Below are positions 34,433 through 42,906 of a DNA stretch of 64,000 bases, in pieces (positions within the stretch are counted from its first letter, which is position 1; every line of letters begins with the position of its first letter). A program made the translations under genes and the position numbers. The DNA lies in assembly GCF_004328705.1 (NCBI RefSeq), contig NZ_CP035319.1, positions 4,712,001 through 4,776,000 on the forward strand, read 5' to 3'. Below the pieces are notes generated by a model that saw only the letters and a list, made by a program, of their open reading frames with translations, did no database searches and was not told the origin of the DNA. This DNA comes from Rhodococcus sp. ABRD24. Its GTDB lineage: Bacteria; Actinomycetota; Actinomycetes; Mycobacteriales; Mycobacteriaceae.

Positions 34433-36057
34433 GGAATCAGCTTGCCAGGGTTGAGGATTCCGGAGGGGTCGATCGCGTCCTTCGCTGCGCGCAGGACCCG
34501 GGCGCCGAGGGCACCGACCTCGGTCTCCATCCACGGCCGGTGGTCGCGCCCGACAGCGTGGTGGTGGGTGATGGTGCCGCCCGCGGCCATGATCGCGTCC
34601 CCCGCCGCCCGCTTGGCAGTTGCCCACTGGCTCAGTGGGTCGGCGGTCTGCGCGCACACGACCGTGAAGTAGAGCGACGCACCCGTGGGGTAGGTGTGCG
34701 AGATATGGCACATCACGAGCGGCGGAGTTCCCTGCGCAGCAAGCGATTCGGTGAGGGCTGTGGTCACCGCGGACCGAAGGTTCGCGAGATTGGACCAGCG
34801 CGTTGCGGTTTCGAGCGTCTCGGCGATTGCACCCGCGCTGAGCAGTGCATCGCGTAGATAAGGAGCGTCGAACCTGCCGTGTTCCCACGCCTGCGCGGGT
34901 GCTTCGCCGAGAGCGTTTCCGCCGGCCGCCGCGAGCAGGGCGGTTGCCTCGGCGTAACGTGCCTCGACGTGGGCATCAGTGCCCTCGAATGTCGTGATAG
35001 CGAGGCAGCCCGCAGTGGGGCTGTCGCCGCCGATATCGCCCGAGAGAGCAAGGTTGATGCCGGTCTCGGCTTCGTCGGACAGGCGCATGACGGTGGGTGC
35101 CGATCCGGACTGGATGACCGTGCGCAGTGCCGCCGCTCCGGTTTCGAAGTCCGGGAACGACCAGGCCTGATAGGCGGTGCGTTCGGGCACCGGGTGCACT
35201 CGCAGGCCTACCTCGGTGATGATCCCGAGCGTGCCCTCCGAGCCGATGAACAGCTCGCGCAGGTCCGGGCCCGCCGCGGACGCGGGGGCACGGCCGAGTT
35301 CCAGGGTGCCGGAGGGCGTTGCGACCTTGAGCCACTCGATCATGTCGTCGAAGCGGCCGTACCCGGCGGATGCCTGACCCGAGGAACGAGTGGCGGCGAA
35401 TCCTCCGATGGTCGCGAACTGGAAGCTCTGGGGGAAGTGGCCGAGCGAGAACCCGTGTTCGCCGAGTAGCTGCTCGGCCTGTGGACCGGTCACGCCTGCC
35501 TGCAGCGTCGCGACGCCGGAGATCGGATCGAGGTCCGTCAGTGCGTTCAGACGCCGGAGATCGAGCGCGATGACGGAATCGAAGCGGCCGCGGGCCGGGT
35601 CGACGCCGCCGACGACGCTGGTGCCGCCGCCGAACGGGACCACAGCGACCGCGTCGCCCGCGCAGAACCGCAGCACGGCCATGACTTCGTCGTGTGAGCC
35701 GGGGAGTAGCACCGCGTCAGGCGCATCCTGCAGTTGGGTCTCCCTGCGGCGCAACAGGTCCGGAGTGCTCTTGCCTCCGGCGTGGCGCAGGCGGGTCGAG
35801 GTGTCGGTGTGGATGTGGTCGGGTCCGACGAGGTCTGCCAGTGCGGCCAGGCGGCCGGCGGACAGAGTGCAATCGCGCACCGCGGTGTCGGATTCGGTGG
35901 GCGGCGGCGACTGCTCGGCGGAGACACCGAGAGCCTGCTGCAGCAGGCCCTGGACCTGAGCAGACAGGTGTCGGCGGGACTCGGCGACACCCCAGGCGTC
36001 CCACTCCATGGAGGGGGCCTCGGTGACGGGGAACTCGGGCGCGAAGGCATCGGACAT
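34429..36057 (-). CDS. FAD-binding oxidase, alkyldihydroxyacetonephosphate synthase-like
   Basis: This 542-residue protein has the PCMH FAD-binding block (VVPFGGGTSVVGGV near 140) and GSEGTLGIITEVGLRVHP near 270, and closely resembles AGPS/AgpS proteins (EWDAWGV at the N terminus, RHAGGKSTPDLL). Human AGPS makes ether lipids; the actinobacterial product is uncertain. It is divergent from a TetR gene across a shared operator. Confidence 0.88.
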   Translation of the reverse strand: MSDAFAPEFPVTEAPSMEWDAWGVAESRRHLSAQVQGLLQQALGVSAEQSPPPTESDTAVRDCTLSAGRLAALADLVGPDHIHTDTSTRLRHAGGKSTPDLLRRRETQLQDAPDAVLLPGSHDEVMAVLRFCAGDAVAVVPFGGGTSVVGGVDPARGRFDSVIALDLRRLNALTDLDPISGVATLQAGVTGPQAEQLLGEHGFSLGHFPQSFQFATIGGFAATRSSGQASAGYGRFDDMIEWLKVATPSGTLELGRAPASAAGPDLRELFIGSEGTLGIITEVGLRVHPVPERTAYQAWSFPDFETGAAALRTVIQSGSAPTVMRLSDEAETGINLALSGDIGGDSPTAGCLAITTFEGTDAHVEARYAEATALLAAAGGNALGEAPAQAWEHGRFDAPYLRDALLSAGAIAETLETATRWSNLANLRSAVTTALTESLAAQGTPPLVMCHISHTYPTGASLYFTVVCAQTADPLSQWATAKRAAGDAIMAAGGTITHHHAVGRDHRPWMETEVGALGARVLRAAKDAIDPSGILNPGKLIP

Positions 36058-36059
36058 GC

Positions 36060-36092
36060 GTTACAGTGTTACATAAGATGTCTATTTGTAAC
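36060..36092. promoter_or_regulatory. GTTACA/TGTAAC operator between the oxidase and TetR genes
   Basis: GTTACA at 36060 and 36068 and the inverse TGTAAC at 36087 lie in the short divergent space and extend over the TetR start. CGTTAC...GTAACG frames the whole site. Likely bound by the adjacent TetR protein to control both directions. Confidence 0.6.
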
Positions 36093-36674
36093 GATGTTTC
36101 TGCGCCACCGACGGTCGACGATCTGATCCTCGACGCGACGCGCTCCTGCGTGCTCGAGTTCGGGCTGCGCCGGACGACCCTCGCCGAGGTGGCACGCCGC
36201 GCCGGCGTCAGCCGTCCTACCGTCTACCGGCGCTGGCCGGACACCCGCTCCGTCGTTGCCGACCTGCTGACCCGCGAGATTCGCATCGCGATCCCCGACA
36301 TGAACGGCAGTGACCCCGCGCGGTCGCAGCTCGTGCGCGCCGTTGTCGATGTCGCGGCCGAGATGCGCGGGCATCCACTCTTCGTCAAGATTCTCCGCTC
36401 GGATCCCGACATGCTCATGACCTACGTCGTCGAGCGGCTCGGTACGAGTCAGCGCGCGATCGTCGAGCGTGTGTCACAGGCGATCGTCGCCGGTCAGTGT
36501 GACGGCTCGATCCGGTCCGGTGATCCCGTACAGATGGCGGCCATGGTGCTGCTCACTGCGCAGTCTGCGGTCCAATCGGGCGAGATGGTGGCCGAGCTGC
36601 TGCCCGCACCCGCGCTCGCCGCGCAGTTGCGGATCGCGGTCGATTCCTTCCTCGCACCCCGACCGACTCCCTGA
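36078..36674 (+). CDS. TetR-family regulator
   Basis: This 198-residue protein has an N-terminal TetR helix-turn-helix (RRTTLAEVARRAGVSRPTVYRRW, about residues 30-52). Start 36078 is likely; GTG 36066 is also in frame. Divergent from the AGPS-like gene and 26 bases before glpD, so it likely controls glycerolipid metabolism. Confidence 0.87.
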   Translation: MSICNDVSAPPTVDDLILDATRSCVLEFGLRRTTLAEVARRAGVSRPTVYRRWPDTRSVVADLLTREIRIAIPDMNGSDPARSQLVRAVVDVAAEMRGHPLFVKILRSDPDMLMTYVVERLGTSQRAIVERVSQAIVAGQCDGSIRSGDPVQMAAMVLLTAQSAVQSGEMVAELLPAPALAAQLRIAVDSFLAPRPTP

Positions 36675-36700
36675 CGTCCGACTCACTCCCAGGAGGAACC

Positions 36701-38212
36701 GTGCAGCAGAATCCGCAGTCGGCACTCGACGCCGACCGGCGCAGCCGCGACCTGTCAGCCCTCGGCGACGGAGGTGTGGTCGACGTGCTGGTGATCGGCG
36801 GCGGCATCACCGGTGTCGGAACTGCGCTCGATGCGGCGTCTCGGGGGCTGCGGGTGGTGCTCGTCGATCGGCACGACCTTGCGTTCGGGACCAGCCGGTG
36901 GAGCTCCAAACTGGCACACGGGGGACTGCGCTACCTGGCGTCGGGCAATGTCGGAATCGCGCGGGAGAGTGCCGTGGAGCGCGGCATCCTCATGACTCGG
37001 ACGGCGCCGCACCTCGTCCGTGCACTGCCTCAGCTCGTGCCGCTGCTGCCGTCGGTGAGCTTCTTCGAGAAGACCCTGGTCCGTACCGGATTCCTGGCTG
37101 GCGATGTCCTGCGAATCACCGCCCGTACTCCGGCATCGGTGTTGCCGCGGTCGCGACATATCGGCAGCGAGCGGTCGGCGCAGCTGGCGCCCGCGGTGCG
37201 CCGGGAGGGGTTGCGCGGCGGCCTGCTGGCATTCGACGGTCAGCTGGTCGACGACGCTCGCCTCGTGGTCACCCTTGCCCGCACGGCCGCGGCCCACGGC
37301 GCGACGGTCCTGACCCGGGTCGGTGCCTACGACGTGACAGGAGAGTCCGCTCGGCTACGCGACGAACTCACCGGTGAGGAACTGACGATCCGCGCCCGTG
37401 CGGTGGTCAACGCGGCCGGTGTGTGGGCCGGTCAGGTCGATCCGGACATCCGGCTCAAGCCCAGCCGCGGCACCCATCTGGTGCTGCCCGCGGAACGACT
37501 CGGCAATCCCACCGCCGCGTTGACTGTGCCCATCCCTGGGGAGACCAATCGCTTCGTGTTCGCGCTGCCGGCGCAGCTGGGCCGCGTGTATCTGGGGCTG
37601 ACCGACGAGGCTGTCGACGGGGCGGTTCCGGATGTGCCGACCGCATCGGACGGTGAGATCGACTTCTTGCTCGACACTGTGAACACCGCGCTCGCGACGC
37701 CGCTCACCCGCGCCGATGTCCTCGGCACGTTCGCGGGGCTGCGTCCGCTCCTCGATACCGGGGAGGGCAAGACGGCGGATCTGTCCCGCAATCATGCGGT
37801 GCTGCACTCGTCGAACGGGGTGATCAGCGTGGTTGGCGGCAAACTCACCACCTATCGGAAGATGGCGGAGGACGCCGTCGATGCCGCGGTTACCGCCGGT
37901 GGCCTCACCGCGCGCGCTTGCATGACCCGGGATCTGCCCGCGGTCGGGGCGACGGGTCCGGCCCCCCGGAACCTGCCTGTATCGCTGATCGCACGCTACG
38001 GCAGTGAGGCCGCACTGGTGGCCGCGGCTGGTGAACTGACCCCGATCGCCGACGGTATCGATGTCACCCACGCGGAGTTCGCGTTCGCGGTCAGTCACGA
38101 GGGCGCTCTCGACGTCGACGATCTGCTGGATCGGCGCACCCGGGTCGGGTTGGTGCCTGCGGATCGGGAGCGGGCACTCCCGGCTGCGCAGAAGGCTCTG
38201 GCCCGCGACTAG
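36701..38212 (+). CDS. glpD: Glycerol-3-phosphate dehydrogenase (FAD)
   Basis: This 503-residue membrane-associated flavoprotein oxidises glycerol-3-phosphate to dihydroxyacetone phosphate. It shows the FAD motif VIGGGITGVGTALDAASRG near residue 31 and the GlpD block SSKLAHGGLRYL. GTG 36701 is preceded by AGGAGG. It follows the TetR gene on the same strand. Last gene of the conserved chromosome before the island. Confidence 0.95.
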   Translation: MQQNPQSALDADRRSRDLSALGDGGVVDVLVIGGGITGVGTALDAASRGLRVVLVDRHDLAFGTSRWSSKLAHGGLRYLASGNVGIARESAVERGILMTRTAPHLVRALPQLVPLLPSVSFFEKTLVRTGFLAGDVLRITARTPASVLPRSRHIGSERSAQLAPAVRREGLRGGLLAFDGQLVDDARLVVTLARTAAAHGATVLTRVGAYDVTGESARLRDELTGEELTIRARAVVNAAGVWAGQVDPDIRLKPSRGTHLVLPAERLGNPTAALTVPIPGETNRFVFALPAQLGRVYLGLTDEAVDGAVPDVPTASDGEIDFLLDTVNTALATPLTRADVLGTFAGLRPLLDTGEGKTADLSRNHAVLHSSNGVISVVGGKLTTYRKMAEDAVDAAVTAGGLTARACMTRDLPAVGATGPAPRNLPVSLIARYGSEAALVAAAGELTPIADGIDVTHAEFAFAVSHEGALDVDDLLDRRTRVGLVPADRERALPAAQKALARD

Positions 38213-38259
38213 CCGTTGTGGTTCATGAGGTTGGTGACGCGGTAAGGGCAAGTCGGTAG

Positions 38260-38322
38260 GTGCTCGCCCGCGCGCTCGCCGGCACCCGCCACCAGTTCAT
38301 CCGGCCCTACACCCCCTTGTAG
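38260..38322 (+). pseudogene. Scrap of an IS481-type transposase (DDE domain)
   Basis: The 21-codon frame reads LARALAGTRHQFIRPYTPL then stops; a stop codon also precedes it. The phrase HQFIRPYTP resembles the region just before the conserved TNGK.ER of IS481-family transposases. Only this piece is left and no terminal repeats were found. It marks the left edge of the foreign region. Confidence 0.4.
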
Positions 38323-38437
38323 TGCCATCTATTTGACTCTTCGTGCTTCTTCACGACGACAACTGGACGGAAGAAATATCGTTCAGATGTCATTGATATT
38401 CCATTGAGGATTCACTCACGTTATGAGCGGAGACATC

Positions 38438-38755
38438 ATGAAGCGTGTCAATCGTTTTGCTGTCGGCGCCATTGCCTCAGCAGCTTTGGTTCTCGGCACC
38501 GGGGGCCTGGCCCAGGCCGCACCTATGCAAACAGCAAGCTGCACCACGAGCGTCTTCACCGTGACTTGGGGCACTGCCGGCGTCTACAGTGCGGCAATTC
38601 GCGACTCTGCGCACTTGCTGTACACCAAGAGTCAGGGTGATCGTGTCACCGGTCCGACCGGGGGCACCGGCGCTAGTTGGACAAAGGTTTACCTCGGCGG
38701 TGGGGGAATCGGCTTTATGCCGAAAGACTCCGTTCAGTACGTCGGGTGTAGTTAG
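38438..38755 (+). CDS. Small secreted protein, SH3-like
   Basis: This 105-residue protein has a clear signal peptide (MKRVNRFAVGAIASAALVLG, cleavage after AQA near residue 29). The mature part is about 75 residues, with one Cys near each end likely to form a disulfide and a bacterial SH3-like pattern (GVYSAAIRDS, GDRVTGP, GFMPKDSVQYV). GGAGACATC precedes the ATG at 38438. Target unknown. Confidence 0.72.
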   Translation: MKRVNRFAVGAIASAALVLGTGGLAQAAPMQTASCTTSVFTVTWGTAGVYSAAIRDSAHLLYTKSQGDRVTGPTGGTGASWTKVYLGGGGIGFMPKDSVQYVGCS

Positions 38756-38785
38756 CAGAAGCTTCGTCCAGGCGTGCTCGGACTG

Positions 38786-39751
38786 TCAGTGCCGCGCACG
38801 TCTGGATGGCCTATTTGCCAGCCGAAACTCCGTCGGAGTCTGTCCGGCGTGCTTGACGAACGTACGGGTGAAATGTGCGTTGCTGACAAACCCGCAAGCA
38901 TGAGCTATCTCGCGGATCGTGGCAGGACCTCCTGTTAGGAGTCGCATTGCCTGGTCCATCCGCAAGCGCCGCAAATACACCATCGGCGTGTCGCCGTGCT
39001 CGGACGCTGCGAAGGCTGCAAAGAGTGTTCGCCGCGACATCATCAGAGCTCCAGCGACGGTGTCTGCATCGAGCGAGGATTCGGACAGGTGCCGTTCCAT
39101 GTACCGGATTGCCTGGACACGCCTCATTTCGGCAGTGTCACTGTGGTCGATCTCCCGTCCGAGCGCAGCTCGAAGCACAACATCAGCGAGTCCTGTCAGG
39201 TACATGTCCGCGCCTTCGGTTTGATCGGAAGGAAGCGTCACAGCGTGACGAACCGATCCGACGAACAAGGTCTGCAAATGCGACGACAAGACAATCGGGG
39301 TGAATGCCATTCGCCGCAAAAGCGAGGCCGGCAGCGAAAGCCGTTCGAGGTCAACGTCGAGAAGCGCAAATCGGCTATCACTCGTGCGAGTGAACGAGCG
39401 CACCTCATCGGGGCACTCGACTAGCAACGAACCCGGTAGCAGGTCGCTGGTGCGGCCGCGGGCAGAGTGCATGCCGCCGCCACACAGACCGACAAACAGT
39501 TGAAGCTTGCCAGGATCAGCACTGGTGACATGATGGCGCCGGACTGTCGTTTGAACTGGAGACATACTCCCGATCGCCGCCCCCGCACTTCGTGCCCGAA
39601 TACACTGAAAGTCGGCCCGAAAATCGTCGCCAACAGATTTGACAGGGTACACGTCCAAGGGATGAAGTAGCTGTTGAACTCGATCCCGCCACACATCGAA
39701 CCTGTCACACGGATCCACATCTGTGTTGTGAACCCTTACAGCACAGCCCAT
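38786..39751 (-). CDS. AraC-family regulator
   Basis: This 321-residue protein has an N-terminal AraC-binding-like domain and a C-terminal double helix-turn-helix (LDADTVAGALMMSRRTLFAAF; TIREIAHACGFVSNAHFTRTF). GAGGGGG lies upstream of the start. It may act on the neighbouring secreted protein or on island genes; nothing in the sequence settles this. Confidence 0.9.
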   Translation of the reverse strand: MGCAVRVHNTDVDPCDRFDVWRDRVQQLLHPLDVYPVKSVGDDFRADFQCIRARSAGAAIGSMSPVQTTVRRHHVTSADPGKLQLFVGLCGGGMHSARGRTSDLLPGSLLVECPDEVRSFTRTSDSRFALLDVDLERLSLPASLLRRMAFTPIVLSSHLQTLFVGSVRHAVTLPSDQTEGADMYLTGLADVVLRAALGREIDHSDTAEMRRVQAIRYMERHLSESSLDADTVAGALMMSRRTLFAAFAASEHGDTPMVYLRRLRMDQAMRLLTGGPATIREIAHACGFVSNAHFTRTFVKHAGQTPTEFRLANRPSRRARH

Positions 39752-39834
39752 TCGTCACCCCCTCGCAAATACGCTACAGAAGATGGTCACTCTCGCACAC
39801 CGGGGGAATCGCTCACCCTCAGCAGCGATCTTCA

Positions 39835-40107
39835 TCATCCCACGACTGGGGGCCGACGTTCTCCGCAACAGTAGAGTCCCGGCTTGAAGATGGGTTCCGA
39901 GCCTTCCTGGCGGGCGTGGCACTGCATGAAGGCGTAGTGCAGCAATTCCGCGTGCGGCACACCTAACAGCTCGTGTTCGTCGACTGGGACTGTCAGGTAG
40001 CCGATTGATCCGGGCTGAGTGGGGCTAAGTGGCCGATGATCCGCCAGCCGTCACGGGCAACCAAGTGGTTGTCCGCGGCGTCCTTGCTCTGATCATCCCA
40101 CCGCTGT
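39835..40107 (-). pseudogene. Decayed reading frame of unknown family
   Basis: On the minus strand a protein-like frame (QRWDDQSKDAADNHLVARD then GWRIIGHLAP) is interrupted near 40020 by a frameshift and resumes as GSIGYLTVPVDEHELLGVPH, then ELLHYAFMQCHARQEGSEP, to a stop at 39835. An in-frame stop precedes it. The text reads as real protein, but I do not recognise the family. Confidence 0.45.
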
Positions 40108-40457
40108 CAGACCGTGCTCGACGGCACTGCGACAACCTTCGATCTCGCTCGCGGTACCGTCCCGCAGCCCATCACTGAGGCATTACGGAACAGCAAAGGT
40201 TGAGCGGTTGACTTTTGAGAAGGCAACCGGGCAACCCCTTGCCGGAGGCTGCCGTAGCGGCGATGCTGTAGGTGGTCTTGGTCGCCACAGACTGAAACCT
40301 TGAGAAGTTCGTACTGCGATTTATCGAATCTTCTGTTGAGGTCAATATTGGTATTTGAATTCCCCGTCAAGCTTCCGCGATCGAGCAGTATTCCCCTTCG
40401 CTTGCCCGGCGATTGAATCTCTGTTTCGGGCCCGGTAAATCAACCGATGGAGTTCAC
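40108..40457. other. Non-coding stretch at the island edge
   Basis: About 350 AT-richer bases carry no convincing gene. A short plus-strand frame ending near 40201 (TFDLARGTVPQPITEAL) reads protein-like and may be another remnant. The promoter of the chorismate-lyase-like gene should be here. Confidence 0.4.
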
Positions 40458-40991
40458 ATGCACTCGTTCGCTCCCGAAGGCGAAGGCCGTCATGCCTCGT
40501 GCGGTTCGCTGCTAGAGTTTTCTTCGGCGCCGCCGCAGACACGAATGCTGCTCTATGCGGACAGTTCGACAACGGTGTTGCTCGAAGCGCTGGTTGTCGA
40601 CCGATTGAAGGTGCAAGTCGAACAGCAGATCCTGGTACGCGCTGACGATTTCCCGGACATCGGCTGCGGTCTGCTGGGTGCCGCACCTTCGGCGATGGTG
40701 GTAGACCGGAAATCCCGAATTTTGACGGCCGATCACGATGTCATCAGCGTAAACCGAGTGATTATCGCCGGGCCGGATCGAGACTCACTCGTTCCGGCCG
40801 ATGGAGAATTGCTTGGCCCGCATCTCCGCAATATCGGCCTAGTGATGCAACGGAAGCCACTCGCAGCCGCACGGGATATCTGGCCTGTGGACGGAATGGA
40901 GTGCGGAAGCAAGACCTACGTCATAGACTGCCGCCCCGCGGGCCGCGTGTATGTCCACGAGAGGTTCAATCCTCAATTCATTCCACTGTAA
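40458..40991 (+). CDS. Chorismate pyruvate-lyase-like (UbiC/DUF98) protein, probable 4-hydroxybenzoate supplier
   Basis: This 177-residue protein resembles the chorismate-lyase fold: [15 protein letters not shown], a central [20 protein letters not shown] and a typical ending ([19 protein letters not shown]). Such enzymes release pyruvate from chorismate to give 4-hydroxybenzoate, the expected starter of the aryl-polyketide made by this cluster. GGAG lies 6 bases before ATG 40458. Family placement is by pattern only; a catalytic set was not proven. Confidence 0.6.
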   Translation: MHSFAPEGEGRHASCGSLLEFSSAPPQTRMLLYADSSTTVLLEALVVDRLKVQVEQQILVRADDFPDIGCGLLGAAPSAMVVDRKSRILTADHDVISVNRVIIAGPDRDSLVPADGELLGPHLRNIGLVMQRKPLAAARDIWPVDGMECGSKTYVIDCRPAGRVYVHERFNPQFIPL

Positions 40992-41020
40992 TTCTTCCTG
41001 CTATAAGGAGGCGGTGCCGC

Positions 41021-42010
41021 ATGAAAAGAGCACTGATTACCGGTATTACGGGGCAGGATGGTTCTTATCTGGCTGACCTGCTGCTAGCCAAAGGTTACGA
41101 GGTGCACGGTGTCGTGCGGCGGAGTTCGTCGTTCAATACGCGACGACTCGATCACATCTATCGTGATCCACATGAATCAGGTCGGCGTCTGATTCTGCAC
41201 TACGGTGACGTCAGCGATGCGAGCAGGCTCGTGACGCTGCTGGCGCGAATTAATCCGGATGAGGTCTACAATCTTGCGGCGCAATCGCATGTGCGCGTCA
41301 GTTTCGACGAGCCAGAGAATACCGGCGATGTCACTGGAATCGGTACCACCCGACTGCTCGAAGCAATTCTGATTTCAAATGTGAACACCCGCTTCTATCA
41401 GGCCTCGTCGTCAGAGATGTTCGGATCTGCTCTGCCGCCGCAGAACGAAGAGACGACCTTCTGTCCTCGCAGCCCCTATGGCGCCGCGAAATTATACAGC
41501 TATTGGATGACCCGAAATTATCGCGAGGCGCACGGGATCTACGCGGTCAACGGGATTCTCTTCAATCATGAATCTCCCAGGCGTGGCGAGACATTCGTAA
41601 CCCGCAAGATCGCCAAAGCCGCTGCGCGAATCAAGGCGGGTCTGCAGTCCCGAGTCTATCTGGGCAACCTCGACGCGATTCGGGATTGGGGTTACGCACC
41701 GGAGTACGTCGAAGGGATGTGGCAGATGATGCAACTGGACGAACCCGACGACTATGTGTTGGCGACGGGCATTGGGACCACGGTACGCGAATTCGCAGAT
41801 CAGTGTTTCGCGCACGTCGGGCTCGACTGGCGCGAATACGTTCACCGCGACGAGGCGTACCTGCGGCCTGCAGAAGTCGAGGCACTGATCGGCGATGCCG
41901 GCAAGGCGCGGACTGCCTTCGGCTGGAAGGCTCGGACCTCGACCGAGGAACTGGCCCGAATCATGGTCGATGCCGAGCTCCAACTTCCCGAGGCGGCGTG
42001 GGCGCGATGA
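41021..42010 (+). CDS. gmd: GDP-mannose 4,6-dehydratase
   Basis: This 329-residue SDR converts GDP-D-mannose to GDP-4-keto-6-deoxy-mannose. It shows the NADP motif [35 protein letters not shown] and the active-site SSSEMFG and [17 protein letters not shown] lies 9 bases upstream. Its stop overlaps the next ATG. With the GDP-fucose synthase at 59.4 kb it yields GDP-L-fucose. Codon use seems less GC-biased than further along the operon. Confidence 0.95.
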   Translation: MKRALITGITGQDGSYLADLLLAKGYEVHGVVRRSSSFNTRRLDHIYRDPHESGRRLILHYGDVSDASRLVTLLARINPDEVYNLAAQSHVRVSFDEPENTGDVTGIGTTRLLEAILISNVNTRFYQASSSEMFGSALPPQNEETTFCPRSPYGAAKLYSYWMTRNYREAHGIYAVNGILFNHESPRRGETFVTRKIAKAAARIKAGLQSRVYLGNLDAIRDWGYAPEYVEGMWQMMQLDEPDDYVLATGIGTTVREFADQCFAHVGLDWREYVHRDEAYLRPAEVEALIGDAGKARTAFGWKARTSTEELARIMVDAELQLPEAAWAR

Positions 42011-42906
42011 CAGCCGACGCACACACCACATGGCGGACGGCCCTGGATCGTCGGGCCCGCGGCGGCGTGCGGGAGCGGTTGCGGCATCCCGTGCGGACCT
42101 CCTTCCCTACGACGGGCAACCTGCGAGCGCGCCGCCATCGCGGTATCGGCGGAAGCTCCACGGCCCTAACTTTCTGGGGCCAGCGGATGACGATCGCGTT
42201 GCCCGAGGAGGTATCGATCTCCATACACCGACACGGCTTTGTCGACTACGATCTCACCGCATATCTTCTGGATCATTTGCCTTCGGGTGCAACGGTTCTC
42301 GACGTTGGTGCGCACATCGGCTACTACACGATGCTGGCCAGTGCGCTGGTCGGGCCGCAGGGGACGGTGGTCTCGTTCGAGCCGACACCTTCGACCCTGT
42401 CGGTGTTGCGCGAGAATGCGGCCCGCCGCCCGAACACCACGGTCGTTCCCGCCGCTGTGTGGTCCGAGCGTGACGAGCTGGTTTTCCACGATCACGGATT
42501 GGGGTACAGCGCCTATAATTCCGCGTTCCAGGCGCGGCTGCCGGAGGCCGTGCGTGTGCGGCTACCCTCCAACGAGCTGAAAGTCGAGGCGGTGTGCCTG
42601 GACGACTATGTGCGCGAGCACGGGCTCGTCGCCGATTTCGTCAAGATCGACGCTGAAAGCGCCGAAGCGCATGTGCTTTCAGGGATGCGTGGGATGCTCG
42701 CGATTCAGCGACCGACCCTTTCCCTGGAGGTCGGCGACCTCGACGTCGCGGGCGCTCCCCGTAGCCGAGAGCTGGTCGACACGGTGCTGGCGGCTGGATA
42801 TCGGGCCTGGGAGCTGCGGCGTGGCCAGCCAGTTCCGCATGTTCCCCTTGCCGTCTACGGCTACCAGAACCTGATCTTCACGCCCGCGGGCCGGAAGGAT
42901 GGATGA
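42007..42906 (+). CDS. FkbM-family SAM-dependent methyltransferase
   Basis: This 299-residue protein has the SAM site [18 protein letters not shown] near residue 98, then [10 protein letters not shown] and the FkbM block [19 protein letters not shown] seen here as ADFVKIDAE. The family methylates hydroxyl groups. In the hygromycin A cluster a methyltransferase at this position (Hyg6, from memory) is tied to the methylenedioxy bridge on the aminocyclitol. Both ends overlap neighbours by four bases. Confidence 0.88.
   Translation: MTADAHTTWRTALDRRARGGVRERLRHPVRTSFPTTGNLRARRHRGIGGSSTALTFWGQRMTIALPEEVSISIHRHGFVDYDLTAYLLDHLPSGATVLDVGAHIGYYTMLASALVGPQGTVVSFEPTPSTLSVLRENAARRPNTTVVPAAVWSERDELVFHDHGLGYSAYNSAFQARLPEAVRVRLPSNELKVEAVCLDDYVREHGLVADFVKIDAESAEAHVLSGMRGMLAIQRPTLSLEVGDLDVAGAPRSRELVDTVLAAGYRAWELRRGQPVPHVPLAVYGYQNLIFTPAGRKDG

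Noticed and set aside
40107..40370. 87-codon minus-strand frame as a gene
   Set aside because: No ribosome site, no domain and irregular composition; the region looks like non-coding island edge.
40413..40457. Longer N terminus for the chorismate-lyase-like gene
   Set aside because: The in-frame upstream start has no ribosome site, whereas ATG 40458 follows GGAG at good spacing.
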